A DNA stretch of 64,000 bases from CAZBMD01 sp964493325 (lineage in GTDB: Bacteria; Babelota; Babeliae; Babelales; RVW-14). The notes under the pieces were generated by a model that did not search any database, was not told the origin of the DNA, and saw nothing but the letters and a program-made list of their open reading frames with translations. Below are positions 16,553-25,871 of the stretch, piece after piece. A program made the translations under genes and the position numbers. The stretch's first letter is position 1. Each line of letters starts with the position of its first letter. The stretch lies in assembly GCA_964493325.1 (NCBI GenBank), contig CAZBMD010000002.1:1-64000 (forward strand), written 5' to 3'.

Positions 16553-19500
16553 ATGGTAAGGATATTCGATATGAAATTTCTGAGAAAAATTATTATTGCA
16601 GTAATTGTGATAGTGATTTTTTCATCTCAACTCACGTTTCCAGTAGGGATTTCTCCCCTCGCTTTTAAAAATGTTTTTCAGTGTTTTAATTCTGAAAATA
16701 TGCATAACAACCCTATCTTTGGTCTGATTGCCCTCTCTTCAGGAATTATAGAAAATTTGCGATTTTTGAACGTTGAAGCTGGGTTTGATGCACATGGAAA
16801 TCGTAGCTATATCAAAGATAAAGCCCCTGAAAATGACCACATCATGTCGATTATTATTATGCTCTTCCCGTCTCCTACTGGGGGGCTTACCGCTGAATCT
16901 GATGCAAAAACCAATTTTGGTAAGCCTTGCTCACCAAAGCATGTTTCAGCGCTTCTTAATTTTGCTCACCGTGTACGAATGTATTTGCAGAACAATGATG
17001 GCAAGGAGAAAAAAATAGCTTTATTCAAAACCAATCTTAATAAGATCAATGCTCTTCTCGGTCAAAGTGTACTTAACTATAAACAAACAATAGATGAAAA
17101 TTTTGACAAGATATTTAATGAAACTGATAAAAATAAACTATTGATAGCAATAGCTACTGCTATCTTTTATGAGAATCAAAATTCTTTTTATCCAAAATAT
17201 TTTGTTGAACAAATTATTAATGCATTCTTTTGCCTTAAATTTGCTGATCAAGAGGCTCTTAGAACAATGCTTAGTGAATTAGATATTTTTAGGCCATCTT
17301 CGATTCTCGAATCATTTAAAAAGACTCCATCCAAATTGGTTTCAGGTGTTCTACCTTTTGTGCATTTGAACAAAATTAATTTAATCAATGGCATTCTGAC
17401 ACAAGCGGACACTCAAGGATCCCTTGATAAAGCCAATAATCTGAAAGATCTAACGCTTGATGATCTTTGGATTATTTTAAATACCAAAATTTTTACTAGA
17501 ATAGTGCCGTATGAAAATGAAAAAAAACCGATTTCAAATGGGTCTGCCCGTTTTTATAATCGAAATAACAAAACTTCTAACAATAATACGTTTCAAGATT
17601 GTGCTGAAGTAGTACTGCGGCATATTATCAATTTTATGCTTTATAATGCGACGACACAGTCATTTGATTTTATGTCACTTGATCAACACTTAGAAGGTAA
17701 AAACAATAAATACATCGACCAAATAAAAGAATTTTATAAAATTCAAACTTCAGATAAAGCAAATGTTGGAGATATTAACATTCGCTCAGCATGGAATAAA
17801 GTTGTTGCAGACCTTAATTCAAATGGAGATCTGAGGATTAAGTACTTAAGAGATAATAATAATGAACTTGCTCCTGGCATGATTAACATGATGAGGGTTT
17901 TTAAAGCTCTTTTTAGCTTAGAGCTGCTAGAAACACCTGTGTGTGCCCAAGATAATTTAGCGGATCTACAAAAATGGGTTACAGATGGATTGGTAAGCTT
18001 ATTTACGATTTTAAATAATAATTATATCTATGAAATAAATCTTTCAGAGGTCAAAATTAATGTAAAGAATGATGACATTATTGGCCGTATCAATATTCAG
18101 GCTAGTGACAAAAAACTACAGAAGCTTTTTAGTTTTACGATTAAAGTTATGAATGGCCACGCAGAGATTGATAATGTATCTATTAACCAAATACACAATG
18201 CTGGCTTCACAGAAGATAGTACCAATCATATTTTGAATCTGATTCGTTCCTATGAAGCAATCACAGAATTTTTGCTTCCGTACGTTTATCAAGAAGCGCT
18301 CGATAGTCTCAAGCAAAGTCTTCAAGAAGATTTTACCCAAATGCGTCCACTCTATCAGTTATTTATAAAAACAATCAATGACAGCTCGTCGATTTCTACG
18401 GCCTTAGAAGTGCTCTCAAATATGATTAAAATGAAAAACATTGAGTACAGTATCGCACAACGCCTACTCAAAAATCTCTTATTACAGTTCCCTTGGGAGG
18501 ATCATGTAATTACGAGTAGATCAATGCTTCTTGTGAAAAATTTAAAGTTGCTAGCCGAAATGTTTCACGATTTCACTTCTGTCATTCAAGAAGGAGTAAA
18601 AGGAATTGCTCTATTCAATGATGCAGATATTGAGCTCTTAGGTTTTTTTTCAAAAATATTGTATCTGTACGCATCAGTTAATTGTAGTATACCTATACTG
18701 AACGTTTCTGAATGTTCTCAATTAGAGGGGCTTAACTTAAAGGGTACGAGAAATCTTAAATCTCTGATGTTTACCGATAAGATGGAAAAACTTAAAAATA
18801 TTATGCTTTGTCGCTCAGGAATAGAGTCGCTTTCTCTTCCTGAATGCCCTCAATTAGAGGGGCTTAACTTAGAGGGTACAAAAAATCTTAAATCTCTGAT
18901 ATTTACCGGTAAAATGGACTCCCTTGAAGAGATTGAGCTTCGTGGCTCAGGAATAGAGTTGCTTTCTCTTCCAGAATGTTCTCAATTGAAGAAGCTTGGC
19001 TTGTCGCAGACAAAAAATCTTAAATCTCTGATATTTACCGGTAAAATGGACTCCCTTCAAGCGATTGAGCTTAATCGCTCAGGAATAGAGTCGCTTTCTC
19101 TTCCAGAATGTTCTCAATTGAAGAAGCTTAACTTGTGGGAGACACAAAATCTTAAATCTCTGATATTTACCGGTAAAATGGACTCCCTTGAAGAGATTGT
19201 TTTTTTGAGCTCAGGAATAGAGTCGATTTCTTTTTCTGAATGTTCTCAATTGAAGGAGCTTGGCTTGTCGCAGACAAAAAATCTTAAATCTCTGATATTT
19301 ACCGGTAAAATGGACTCCCTTGAAGAGATTGAGCTTCGTGGCTCAGGAATAGAGTTGCTTTCTCTTCCAGAATGTTCTCAATTGAAGAAGCTTGGCTTGT
19401 CGCAGACAAAAAATCTTAAATCTCTGATATTTACCGGTAAAATGGACTCCCTTCAAGCGATTGAGCTTAATCGCTCAGGAATAGAGTCGCTTTCTCTTCC

Positions 19501-19708
19501 AGAATGTTCTCAATTGAAGAAGCTTAACTTGATGGAGACAAAAAATCTTAAATCTCTGATATTTACTGGTAAAATGGACTCTCTTGAAAATATTGAGTTT
19601 TCTCTCTCAGGAATTCAAAAGATTATAGGTATCGAATTCTGTCCAAAGTCAGATCTTCAACGTCGAAAGGTCTGTTATCCTCAGATTGAATTCGAAACTT
19701 TTCAGTAA
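16553..19708 (+). CDS. large exported leucine-rich repeat protein
   Basis: Residues about 7-28 are a hydrophobic export signal; an alternative ATG lies at 16571. Residues 30-715 are helical/mixed and I recognise no family. From about 716 to 1030 runs a leucine-rich repeat array: each 44-residue unit is two LRRs of 21-23 residues (pattern SGIESLSLPECSQLKKLNL then NLKSLIFTGKMDSLEEIEL). LRR arrays bind proteins and are common in host-interaction factors of intracellular bacteria. Binding of a host target is inference. The gene lies alone between priA and a second copy of the priA 3' end, as cargo of an insertion. Its repeat DNA is nearly identical over long stretches, so it was expanded recently. 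Confidence 0.85.
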   Translation: MVRIFDMKFLRKIIIAVIVIVIFSSQLTFPVGISPLAFKNVFQCFNSENMHNNPIFGLIALSSGIIENLRFLNVEAGFDAHGNRSYIKDKAPENDHIMSIIIMLFPSPTGGLTAESDAKTNFGKPCSPKHVSALLNFAHRVRMYLQNNDGKEKKIALFKTNLNKINALLGQSVLNYKQTIDENFDKIFNETDKNKLLIAIATAIFYENQNSFYPKYFVEQIINAFFCLKFADQEALRTMLSELDIFRPSSILESFKKTPSKLVSGVLPFVHLNKINLINGILTQADTQGSLDKANNLKDLTLDDLWIILNTKIFTRIVPYENEKKPISNGSARFYNRNNKTSNNNTFQDCAEVVLRHIINFMLYNATTQSFDFMSLDQHLEGKNNKYIDQIKEFYKIQTSDKANVGDINIRSAWNKVVADLNSNGDLRIKYLRDNNNELAPGMINMMRVFKALFSLELLETPVCAQDNLADLQKWVTDGLVSLFTILNNNYIYEINLSEVKINVKNDDIIGRINIQASDKKLQKLFSFTIKVMNGHAEIDNVSINQIHNAGFTEDSTNHILNLIRSYEAITEFLLPYVYQEALDSLKQSLQEDFTQMRPLYQLFIKTINDSSSISTALEVLSNMIKMKNIEYSIAQRLLKNLLLQFPWEDHVITSRSMLLVKNLKLLAEMFHDFTSVIQEGVKGIALFNDADIELLGFFSKILYLYASVNCSIPILNVSECSQLEGLNLKGTRNLKSLMFTDKMEKLKNIMLCRSGIESLSLPECPQLEGLNLEGTKNLKSLIFTGKMDSLEEIELRGSGIELLSLPECSQLKKLGLSQTKNLKSLIFTGKMDSLQAIELNRSGIESLSLPECSQLKKLNLWETQNLKSLIFTGKMDSLEEIVFLSSGIESISFSECSQLKELGLSQTKNLKSLIFTGKMDSLEEIELRGSGIELLSLPECSQLKKLGLSQTKNLKSLIFTGKMDSLQAIELNRSGIESLSLPECSQLKKLNLMETKNLKSLIFTGKMDSLENIEFSLSGIQKIIGIEFCPKSDLQRRKVCYPQIEFETFQ
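18814..19605 (+). repeat. six 132-bp in-frame tandem repeats encoding LRR pairs
   Basis: CTCAGGAATAGAG-type unit starts recur at 18814, 18946, 19078, 19210, 19342 and 19474, exactly 132 bases apart, with a diverged unit before and a partial one from 19606. About 250 bases from about 18888 recur almost unchanged 396 bases (three units) later at about 19284, showing a recent three-unit block duplication. Confidence 0.93.
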
Positions 19709-19737
19709 CTGTAACAGGTCTTATTGTATTCTTCTTG

Positions 19738-19815
19738 ATGTTGCACCGCCTTTTAAAAGCGGCGCAACATCAAGCATTTGTCAGTGATATTTTTATAATG
19801 ATGAGCAAACAATAG
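19738..19815 (+). pseudogene. relic of the 3' end of a second priA allele
   Basis: In frame this reads LHRLLKAAQHQAF then VSDIFIMMSKQ and stop, against LHRLLKAVQHQSF then VSDIFIMISQQ and stop at the end of PriA. Changes are synonymous or conservative and the TAG stop is kept. The relic ends five bases before the ddl stop codon. No promoter or start belongs to it. Confidence 0.92.
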
Positions 19816-19820
19816 CGGTG

Positions 19821-22292
19821 TTAAAACATGCGCATGATTAAAAAATCGGCTTCCTCGTGTTGTTTCCGTAGAATTTCTTGCTCGACAGGTGGCGCAAGTG
19901 TTCTACTGTGTGTTGGCCTGAATGATTGTAGCGATACGGTCTTAGCGTTGAGATCTGCAGCTTCAAAGATTGTTTCATGCTGCACAGAAGGTGTTTCTAC
20001 CTGACGCGCTTCTTCTTGGAGTGGTAACTCAAAGTCATAATCTTTTTGAAAACTGATTGAGTCGGTCGGCGGCAGCTCTCTGGCGGAAATATTTACAGAT
20101 GGCGCTTTCTGATGGTTCTCAAGTCCGAGCTCAATAATTTTATCAATGAACTCCATAGGTTTCATGCCTATTTCTGCGGCTTGATGAAAAATGCAGGTTG
20201 CGGGAGTCATGCCTGGCAGCGTATTAAATTCAAGAATGATAACGCGTTCTTTTCCTGAATTGCTTTGCTCAGCAGTTTGGTAAAAGCAATCGATGCGAGC
20301 ATAACCTTTGCATCCAATGAGTTCATAAGCTTTTACAAGCGTTTCTTGTACTAAAGCAATAGCCGGTGATGCAATGAGTGCTGGCGTCTGATTTTCACCT
20401 TCGCCAGGTAAGAATTTTTCTTCAATTGAGAGGATGCCTTTTTTAGCTACAACTTGCGAAGGCGGTAGAGCTGTTGGATTGGTATTGCCCAAGATGCCGC
20501 ACGTAAGCTCGGTGCCAACGATAAATTCTTCGAGCATTGCAACTTCTTTGTCAGTCTTGAAAAATTCATCAAGGCCCATCAGAAGCTCAGTTTCATTGTT
20601 AACTTTATGAATCATGACGCTGCATCCATCGTCCGATGGCTTGAGTATCAAGGGATATGATAGTTGATTAATTTTTAATTGGAGCGCGTCTTGTGTTTTA
20701 ACGGAGTGTGCTTTCCATTCTTGTTTAGAGATGGTGAGTGATTGTGGAACTTCAAATCCGTTAGCTCTTAAAAAGTGGTTTGTTTTAAATTTGTCCATGC
20801 ACAATGCGCTTGCAAGCACTCCCGAGCCGTTGTAGGGCAACTTTAAAAGTTCGAGCATGCCTTGAATGGAGCCATTTTCACCTTTGCCGCCATGGAGTGC
20901 AATAAAAACAAAGTCGCATAGTTCCGGTAGCATCGACCATTCAATTTTCATCTCTGGCGTGAGCTGTGCATTGATCATGTGCGTTGCGTGCTTGGTCAAT
21001 AGTTGCGGCGATAGTTTGTAAAGCTCCATTGATTTGCTAACAAAAAGCGGTATGTAGTCATATTTATGGGGGGATAGTTTGTAGCAAATATTCCGTCCCG
21101 ATTCGAGTGAAATTTCTCGCTCATTTGAATCGCCACCAAAAAGGACGGCAATACGCATTTTAGCCACCATCAAAGAATCCTTTTTTTCTTGGAGAGAAGG
21201 GACCAGAGACATGAGCCCGCATGCTTCAAGTTCTCGTTCAATTAAAAAATTAATCAGTTGGGTATGACTCATGCCAAACTCAGCTGCTTGATGAAAAAGA
21301 AATGATGAAGGAGCCATGCCGGTCAGTGCATTGGCATCAATTAAAATGACGCGACCATCGGCTGTTAAAAATCCATCGATGCGCGAGATGGTTTTAAAAT
21401 CAAGCGCTTTGCTTGCTTTGATGCAGGTTTCTTTAATTAGATCATGTTCTGCAGCAGAGCAACGAGCTGGAGTAATCTTGGTTGCGCGGCCCGGCATATA
21501 TTTTTGTTCGTAGTCATAAAAAAGAGAGGAATCTTCTGGAATAACTTGCGTGATGGGCATCGATATCCACTGGCCCGGCTGTTGTTCAAGTGAAACGCAG
21601 ACAAATTCCATCCCTTCAATTTTTTCTTCAATAAGTACCGGCTGTTGTTTTGTTGAATCAGCGTTGCAGGCTGTGTGGAGTGCTTGCGCTAGTTCGTTTA
21701 TATTTTGTACTACTGAAACACCGAAACTAGAACCTTCTTGTGTTGGTTTGACAATGAACGGTAGGCTGATATTTTTTTGTTTTAATTTTTCAAGAATATT
21801 TTCGATGGTTTGTGTTGCAATATCTTGAGGTGAAAGGACTATGCCTTGAGGAGTTGCAATGGAATGGGCCGAAAAAACAGTTTTTTGAAAAGCTTTATCC
21901 ATTCCCATGGCGCAGCCAAGAACTTTGCTACCAAGATAGGGAATGCCCAATACTTCTAAAAAGCCTTGGATGGTGCCATCTTCCCCATAACGGCCGTGAA
22001 GTGAGATATACACAAAATCAACGGTCTGCTTGAGTTGGTCCCATGTCATACGTGTAGCTTCTGCGTCGAGGCGGTGGTAAAAATCAGTAATTTTACCGCG
22101 GTGCAAAAAGTGCCATGGTAAAATAAAAATAGTACCGGTGTCTGTCTGAAAGAGCGGGATAATATCATATTTTTCTGTATCAAGATGATCGCAAACAGTA
22201 CGTCCAGAATTAAAGGATACTTCTCGTTCGATGGACATGCCGCCCATTAAGACACCAATTTTAAGCTTGTGCTGTGCATTTTTAGCAATCAC
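19821..22292 (-). CDS. ddl: tandem fusion of two D-alanine-D-alanine ligase domains
   Basis: Ddl joins two D-alanines with ATP for peptidoglycan. Two complete ATP-grasp Ddl units are fused: about 10-370 (GVLMGGMSIEREVS, SLHGRYGEDGTIQG, SRIDGF) and about 378-735 (AVLFGGDSNEREIS, ALHGGKGENGSIQG, ARIDCF). Each has changes at key sites. Unit 1 keeps the GSSFGV loop but has DANALTGM instead of the usual E-x-N-x-x-PGM metal site. Unit 2 keeps EFNTLPGM but has GCSVMI in the loop. The halves may therefore complement each other. A tail of about 85 residues follows, without a known domain. It begins 165 bases downstream of rpe. Confidence 0.93.
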   Translation of the reverse strand: MIAKNAQHKLKIGVLMGGMSIEREVSFNSGRTVCDHLDTEKYDIIPLFQTDTGTIFILPWHFLHRGKITDFYHRLDAEATRMTWDQLKQTVDFVYISLHGRYGEDGTIQGFLEVLGIPYLGSKVLGCAMGMDKAFQKTVFSAHSIATPQGIVLSPQDIATQTIENILEKLKQKNISLPFIVKPTQEGSSFGVSVVQNINELAQALHTACNADSTKQQPVLIEEKIEGMEFVCVSLEQQPGQWISMPITQVIPEDSSLFYDYEQKYMPGRATKITPARCSAAEHDLIKETCIKASKALDFKTISRIDGFLTADGRVILIDANALTGMAPSSFLFHQAAEFGMSHTQLINFLIERELEACGLMSLVPSLQEKKDSLMVAKMRIAVLFGGDSNEREISLESGRNICYKLSPHKYDYIPLFVSKSMELYKLSPQLLTKHATHMINAQLTPEMKIEWSMLPELCDFVFIALHGGKGENGSIQGMLELLKLPYNGSGVLASALCMDKFKTNHFLRANGFEVPQSLTISKQEWKAHSVKTQDALQLKINQLSYPLILKPSDDGCSVMIHKVNNETELLMGLDEFFKTDKEVAMLEEFIVGTELTCGILGNTNPTALPPSQVVAKKGILSIEEKFLPGEGENQTPALIASPAIALVQETLVKAYELIGCKGYARIDCFYQTAEQSNSGKERVIILEFNTLPGMTPATCIFHQAAEIGMKPMEFIDKIIELGLENHQKAPSVNISARELPPTDSISFQKDYDFELPLQEEARQVETPSVQHETIFEAADLNAKTVSLQSFRPTHSRTLAPPVEQEILRKQHEEADFLIMRMF

Positions 22293-22457
22293 AACATTCC
22301 TTTCGCCATCTGTCTGATGAGCCCTTAGGGGCTTTGTATTTTTATTTTATTTTTGATATCTGTTTTTCATGAAAAATGTACTCAGCATTACCATGCTAAA
22401 GCCTTGAAAAACTAGAAATAACAGTATACTCAAGGCGATAAAAGAGACGAGAAAAAT

Positions 22458-23117
22458 TTACGAGCTTGTTATGCGGTACAGTTCATGAATAGAAGCAACA
22501 GGATCTGGTGAAAAAAATATTGCAGAAGCAACCCCAACGGCATTGACGCCTTTTTGAGCAAGCGATCCAATGTTCTGGTGATTAATTCCTCCATCCATAA
22601 CAATGGAGCAGTGTTCATTCTGTTGCGTTTGCTCAGTAATAAGTTGGTCAACTTTGGGGACAACTGCAGGAATAAATTTTTGGCCAGAAAAACCAGGGTT
22701 TACAGACATAATCAGTGCAAGGTCAATAGTATGCAAAAAGGGTGCTATGGCTGTTACCGGTGTGTTGGGGTTAATTGCTATGCCGGCTTGAATGTTAGAT
22801 TGCGCAAGTTCTTGCGTGAGAGCTAGAATACTATTTTGATCTAGCATCGCCTCGTAATGAAAAATAAAGGTATCAATAGATTGCAGATTAAGTCGTTTAA
22901 CCCAGCGTGATGGATTTGAAACCATCAGATGAATGTGAAGAGGCAGTGTTGTCACTTCTCTGATTTGATTAATAAAATCAGGGCCCCAGGTTAGATTTGG
23001 TACAAAGTGATCATCCATGACATCAAGATGAAATCCATTACAGTGAGGTTCTAAAAATTTTATGGTGCGCTCAAGGTGCAAAAGGTTACTCGATATGAGT
23101 GATGGATATATTTCCAT
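22458..23117 (-). CDS. rpe: ribulose-phosphate 3-epimerase
   Basis: This enzyme interconverts ribulose 5-phosphate and xylulose 5-phosphate. The TIM-barrel landmarks are present: YPSLISSN, the metal-binding FHLDVMDDHFVPN, HIHLMVSNP, MSVNPGFSGQKF and VMDGGIN. The length (219 aa) is normal. It starts 23 bases after psd on the same strand, with GAGGAAA upstream. With zwf and gnd at 25.9-28.2 kb, it completes most of an oxidative pentose phosphate route in this window. Confidence 0.95.
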   Translation of the reverse strand: MEIYPSLISSNLLHLERTIKFLEPHCNGFHLDVMDDHFVPNLTWGPDFINQIREVTTLPLHIHLMVSNPSRWVKRLNLQSIDTFIFHYEAMLDQNSILALTQELAQSNIQAGIAINPNTPVTAIAPFLHTIDLALIMSVNPGFSGQKFIPAVVPKVDQLITEQTQQNEHCSIVMDGGINHQNIGSLAQKGVNAVGVASAIFFSPDPVASIHELYRITSS

Positions 23118-23140
23118 GATTTTCCTCGTGCTATGTTTGA

Positions 23141-24139
23141 TTATTCTGTGACAGCTTCTCCCATCTTGACTGCCGTTTCATACCCCTGAGCAGAGTGCTC
23201 GATGAATTTTTTGCACGGTTGTACCGTTCCAGCTTTAAACAAAAGGACAACCGTTGATCCGCCAAATGCAAAGTATCCAGCTTCATCGCCTTTTTTATGG
23301 GGGGTATTTGGTGTGTAGGTATTGATAATTTTACCAACACACATTGCTCCAACAGGCATCATTAAAACGGTGCCATGTGTTTTTGTATCTAATATCATTA
23401 AATGACGTTCATTTTCTGTGAGCGCTTGCACCCCGCTATTGTAGACATTTGGATTGACCGACTCAAGAACTCCTCTAATGCGCACCGGTGCGCTTGGGGT
23501 ATTATCTACAGGAAAATGAAAGCGATGATAGTCAGCTGGTGCAAGCCTGAAAATCATCAATGTGCCACCAAGAAATTCTTGGGCAAGGGTTTTGTTTTTT
23601 AGGAATTTTTCAAGACTGAATTTTTTAAGTTTGACGTAAAAAGCCGACTCTGATGAAAGATTGTGAATGACAAAAAGTTTGGAATCGGCTGGAGCGGTGA
23701 TAATTGTCTGATCTTTATTGATAGGGCGAGCTCCTTCTTTTAGTTTGCGACAAAAAAAGTCGTTAAAAGAAGAATACTCGTTTGCTGGTTTTTCGTAGTC
23801 ACTCATGTCGATATTGTATGCTGCAATAAAATGTTTGATAGCTCCCTTGCTTAGGCGGGTATCTTGATAAAACCCAATAATCTTACTAAAAAAGTGTTTA
23901 TTAATAACTTTACGAGCAGCTTTGCCAAGCCAGTTGTTATATAAAAAATTAATGCCATTACTGTGTGGGTTAAGCTCAGGTATAAGATCGTCATCTTTGT
24001 AGTAAAAAACTGTTTGGTTTTCTTTATTTTTCATAAGCTTACGTCGGTTTTTCTGAGTTCCGTGAGTAAGAGAAACTGGCATGAGGCCAAAGAACAGGCC
24101 TACCATGATTGATCGTAAAATTCGTTTGTGTAACAGCAT
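23141..24139 (-). CDS. psd: phosphatidylserine decarboxylase
   Basis: The enzyme makes phosphatidylethanolamine from phosphatidylserine in the inner membrane. The self-cleavage site that creates the pyruvoyl group is visible as FGGSTVVLLF near the C-terminus, with upstream family motifs (FNDFFCRKLKEGARP, ADYHRFHFPV, NPNVYNSG). Residues 7-27 are hydrophobic and probably anchor the protein. At 332 aa it is somewhat longer than the classical bacterial form because of this N-terminal extension. It is probably co-transcribed with rpe. Confidence 0.94.
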   Translation of the reverse strand: MLLHKRILRSIMVGLFFGLMPVSLTHGTQKNRRKLMKNKENQTVFYYKDDDLIPELNPHSNGINFLYNNWLGKAARKVINKHFFSKIIGFYQDTRLSKGAIKHFIAAYNIDMSDYEKPANEYSSFNDFFCRKLKEGARPINKDQTIITAPADSKLFVIHNLSSESAFYVKLKKFSLEKFLKNKTLAQEFLGGTLMIFRLAPADYHRFHFPVDNTPSAPVRIRGVLESVNPNVYNSGVQALTENERHLMILDTKTHGTVLMMPVGAMCVGKIINTYTPNTPHKKGDEAGYFAFGGSTVVLLFKAGTVQPCKKFIEHSAQGYETAVKMGEAVTE

Positions 24140-24160
24140 GTACCATCTCCCCCCAAAATT

Positions 24161-24200
24161 AAAACCTGTGGTACAGGATTTTTACTATACCACAGGTTTT
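24161..24200 (-). terminator. terminator of the exported-protein gene at 24235
   Basis: A perfect 13-bp stem (AAAACCTGTGGTA/TACCACAGGTTTT) lies 35 bases past the minus-strand stop, between it and the psd start. Confidence 0.8.
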
Positions 24201-24234
24201 AAAGACAGAGAACTTCTTTGATTTTTAGGCAGGG

Positions 24235-24924
24235 TCAGGGAATGCTGATTGTTATCTCAGCTGTTTGTCCTGCATTGTTTTGCATGATGAATTTTCCAGG
24301 ACGAAATGATCGTAGCGAAGGTTTTTTTGTTGTTGCTGTATTGTTAACTATTTCTTGTTCCTGAGGTTGTGTCTGAGCAGAGGCTAAGATATTTCCCAAA
24401 ATTTCGTGAAGACCTGCGATCATCAACAGTCCGTTTGTGGTAATAAAATTGTCTGCAGCGGTAAAAAGCTCTCCCATAAAAGCTACAGCATGATCTTTTG
24501 ATTCAAAGATTTTATCAAGTGCGTTGTGTACGTCTTGCTTATTTGGTAGGGACATTAAAGCTCTTAACTGTGGACTTTCCAAAAGTACTGATCGGCAGGC
24601 TGATTCCTGAGTTGAATGATCAAGTAAAATATTCGTTATATCTTCGACGAGAATTCTTTGTTGATTGTGATTCTTTGGAGTTTTTTGTGCAAGTTCTGCC
24701 GCAAAAAATAGTACGGAGCTTGCAAGATTAAGAACAGCTTGCTTTTGTTCTTGATCATTCTGGGCTCCAACAACCATTCCTCCGTGCGCACAAACGTTTG
24801 CAAGTCCACCAAGTATCATTGAGGCCGAAGCCTTTTTTGTTTCTAACTGTTCAAGCTCAGGGGCAGTTGTAACCGCTGATGTGCTCAATAAGAGGCAGCT
24901 TGTTAATAATAAAAGTTTTTTCAT
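24235..24924 (-). CDS. exported protein of unknown function
   Basis: No family is recognised. A signal peptide is clear (LLLLTSCLLLSTSAV, cleavage near residue 20). The body is helical with a hydrophobic Gly/Ala segment near 35-50 and a Q/N-rich tail. The segment ESPQLRALMSLPNKQD resembles SDKPILQRLHSLPSKKD in the next gene upstream, so the two may be distant paralogues. They lie 26 bases apart on the same strand as an operon ending at the hairpin at 24161. Confidence 0.75.
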   Translation of the reverse strand: MKKLLLLTSCLLLSTSAVTTAPELEQLETKKASASMILGGLANVCAHGGMVVGAQNDQEQKQAVLNLASSVLFFAAELAQKTPKNHNQQRILVEDITNILLDHSTQESACRSVLLESPQLRALMSLPNKQDVHNALDKIFESKDHAVAFMGELFTAADNFITTNGLLMIAGLHEILGNILASAQTQPQEQEIVNNTATTKKPSLRSFRPGKFIMQNNAGQTAEITISIP

Positions 24925-24950
24925 TGCGATCTTTCTTATAAAGTATCGAC

Positions 24951-25649
24951 TTATTCCGACCAGTTTTCAGAGTTTGTATTGGAGTAGTCTTCTTCATCCC
25001 AGGTTTCTGAATCGTCCCATTCATCATCATTTACAGGAGCTGGATTTGGGTTTGGAATTGGTTGAGGAAGAGGTGCTGGAGCTACTGGTTTTGGTGCGAA
25101 TGGAGCAAGAATGTAGTGTACTGTTTCGGTAATTATAGTTGTACAAAACTCCATGCATTCACCAATAGCTAGAAAAATTTCGTGAGCAAGAATGCTTAAA
25201 ATTCCTCTTGAGTTGTTCAGTTGCTCTATGTGATCTGCTCGGTCTTTTTTTGAAGGCAAGCTGTGTAATCTTTGTAAAATTGGTTTGTCGCTCAGAATCC
25301 GACTTTTCTCTGGATGATATTTAAGGGTTTCACAAAGTGAATCAGCAAGGCTTGAAACATCTTTATGATTTAACGCTTCAAACGATATTGTTGTTTTTGC
25401 TTTGTTAGGCTTAGTCATTTTACCAAGAGCATTAAGGACCACTCCAAGGTGCTTGATCGCAGCTTGGCGTTGAGCTTGAATTTGAGCAGCTGCAGAGACC
25501 TTTTTGTTGTTTTTTCCGGTTGGTTTTTGTTTTGCGCTTATATGTGCTTTTTTACTGATTTCTATGTCGGATGCTGTGTCTGGTTGTGCAAGAATATACT
25601 GAGGTGCAATAAGTATGGCCATTACGTACGTAGTTATCTTTTTGATCAT
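24951..25649 (-). CDS. exported protein of unknown function with an acidic tail
   Basis: No family is recognised. A signal peptide of about 21 residues ends near ILAQP. The body is Lys-rich then helical, with a hydrophobic stretch at about 150-180 (ILAHEIFLAIGECMEFCTTI). A proline-rich segment (PAPLPQPIPNPNPAP) and a strongly acidic, Trp-containing tail follow. It may be distantly related to the downstream gene at 24235. A good promoter lies upstream at 25698-25726. Confidence 0.75.
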   Translation of the reverse strand: MIKKITTYVMAILIAPQYILAQPDTASDIEISKKAHISAKQKPTGKNNKKVSAAAQIQAQRQAAIKHLGVVLNALGKMTKPNKAKTTISFEALNHKDVSSLADSLCETLKYHPEKSRILSDKPILQRLHSLPSKKDRADHIEQLNNSRGILSILAHEIFLAIGECMEFCTTIITETVHYILAPFAPKPVAPAPLPQPIPNPNPAPVNDDEWDDSETWDEEDYSNTNSENWSE

Positions 25650-25697
25650 GATCGATCTCCTTGATTAAAAACTTGCTCTACGGTTCTCCCTACAATT

Positions 25698-25726
25698 GTT
25701 ATAAAATAAAAGACTTGTGATGTAAA
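25698..25726 (-). promoter_or_regulatory. sigma70-type promoter for the 25649-24235 operon
   Basis: On the minus strand: TTTACA (25726-25721), a 17-base spacer, TATAAC (25703-25698). It lies 49 bases upstream of the start codon in an otherwise empty 222-base divergent region shared with zwf. Confidence 0.55.
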
Positions 25727-25871
25727 ATAAATAAAGTAGCTATTTTAGCACAAAAACCTTGGCTCTGAAGGGCTCCTGCTTTTGGAAAAATTGTGCTATC
25801 TTGCTTTATTATGACGTGGTGCGCCAAGTGGTGCGCAATCTTAAGATATCCGATTAATAAGATGGTTTTTT

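Noticed and set aside
18814..19605. Regular 132-bp spacing could suggest a CRISPR or satellite array
   Set aside because: The units are far longer than CRISPR repeats, keep an open frame throughout and encode LRRs; there are no spacers or cas genes.
16389..19823. An insertion sequence or integrative element between the priA direct repeats
   Set aside because: No transposase, integrase or terminal inverted repeats are present, and the repeat is coding sequence rather than a short target-site duplication.
22320..22343. Hairpin AGCCC-TTAG-GGGCT followed by a T-rich run on the plus strand as a terminator
   Set aside because: No plus-strand gene ends there, and on the minus strand it lacks a T run. 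It may be a leader hairpin of ddl but nothing supports that.
24235..25649. The two exported hypotheticals as a toxin-antitoxin or secretion pair
   Set aside because: Both have signal peptides and only a faint shared motif; no catalytic or binding signature supports such a role.
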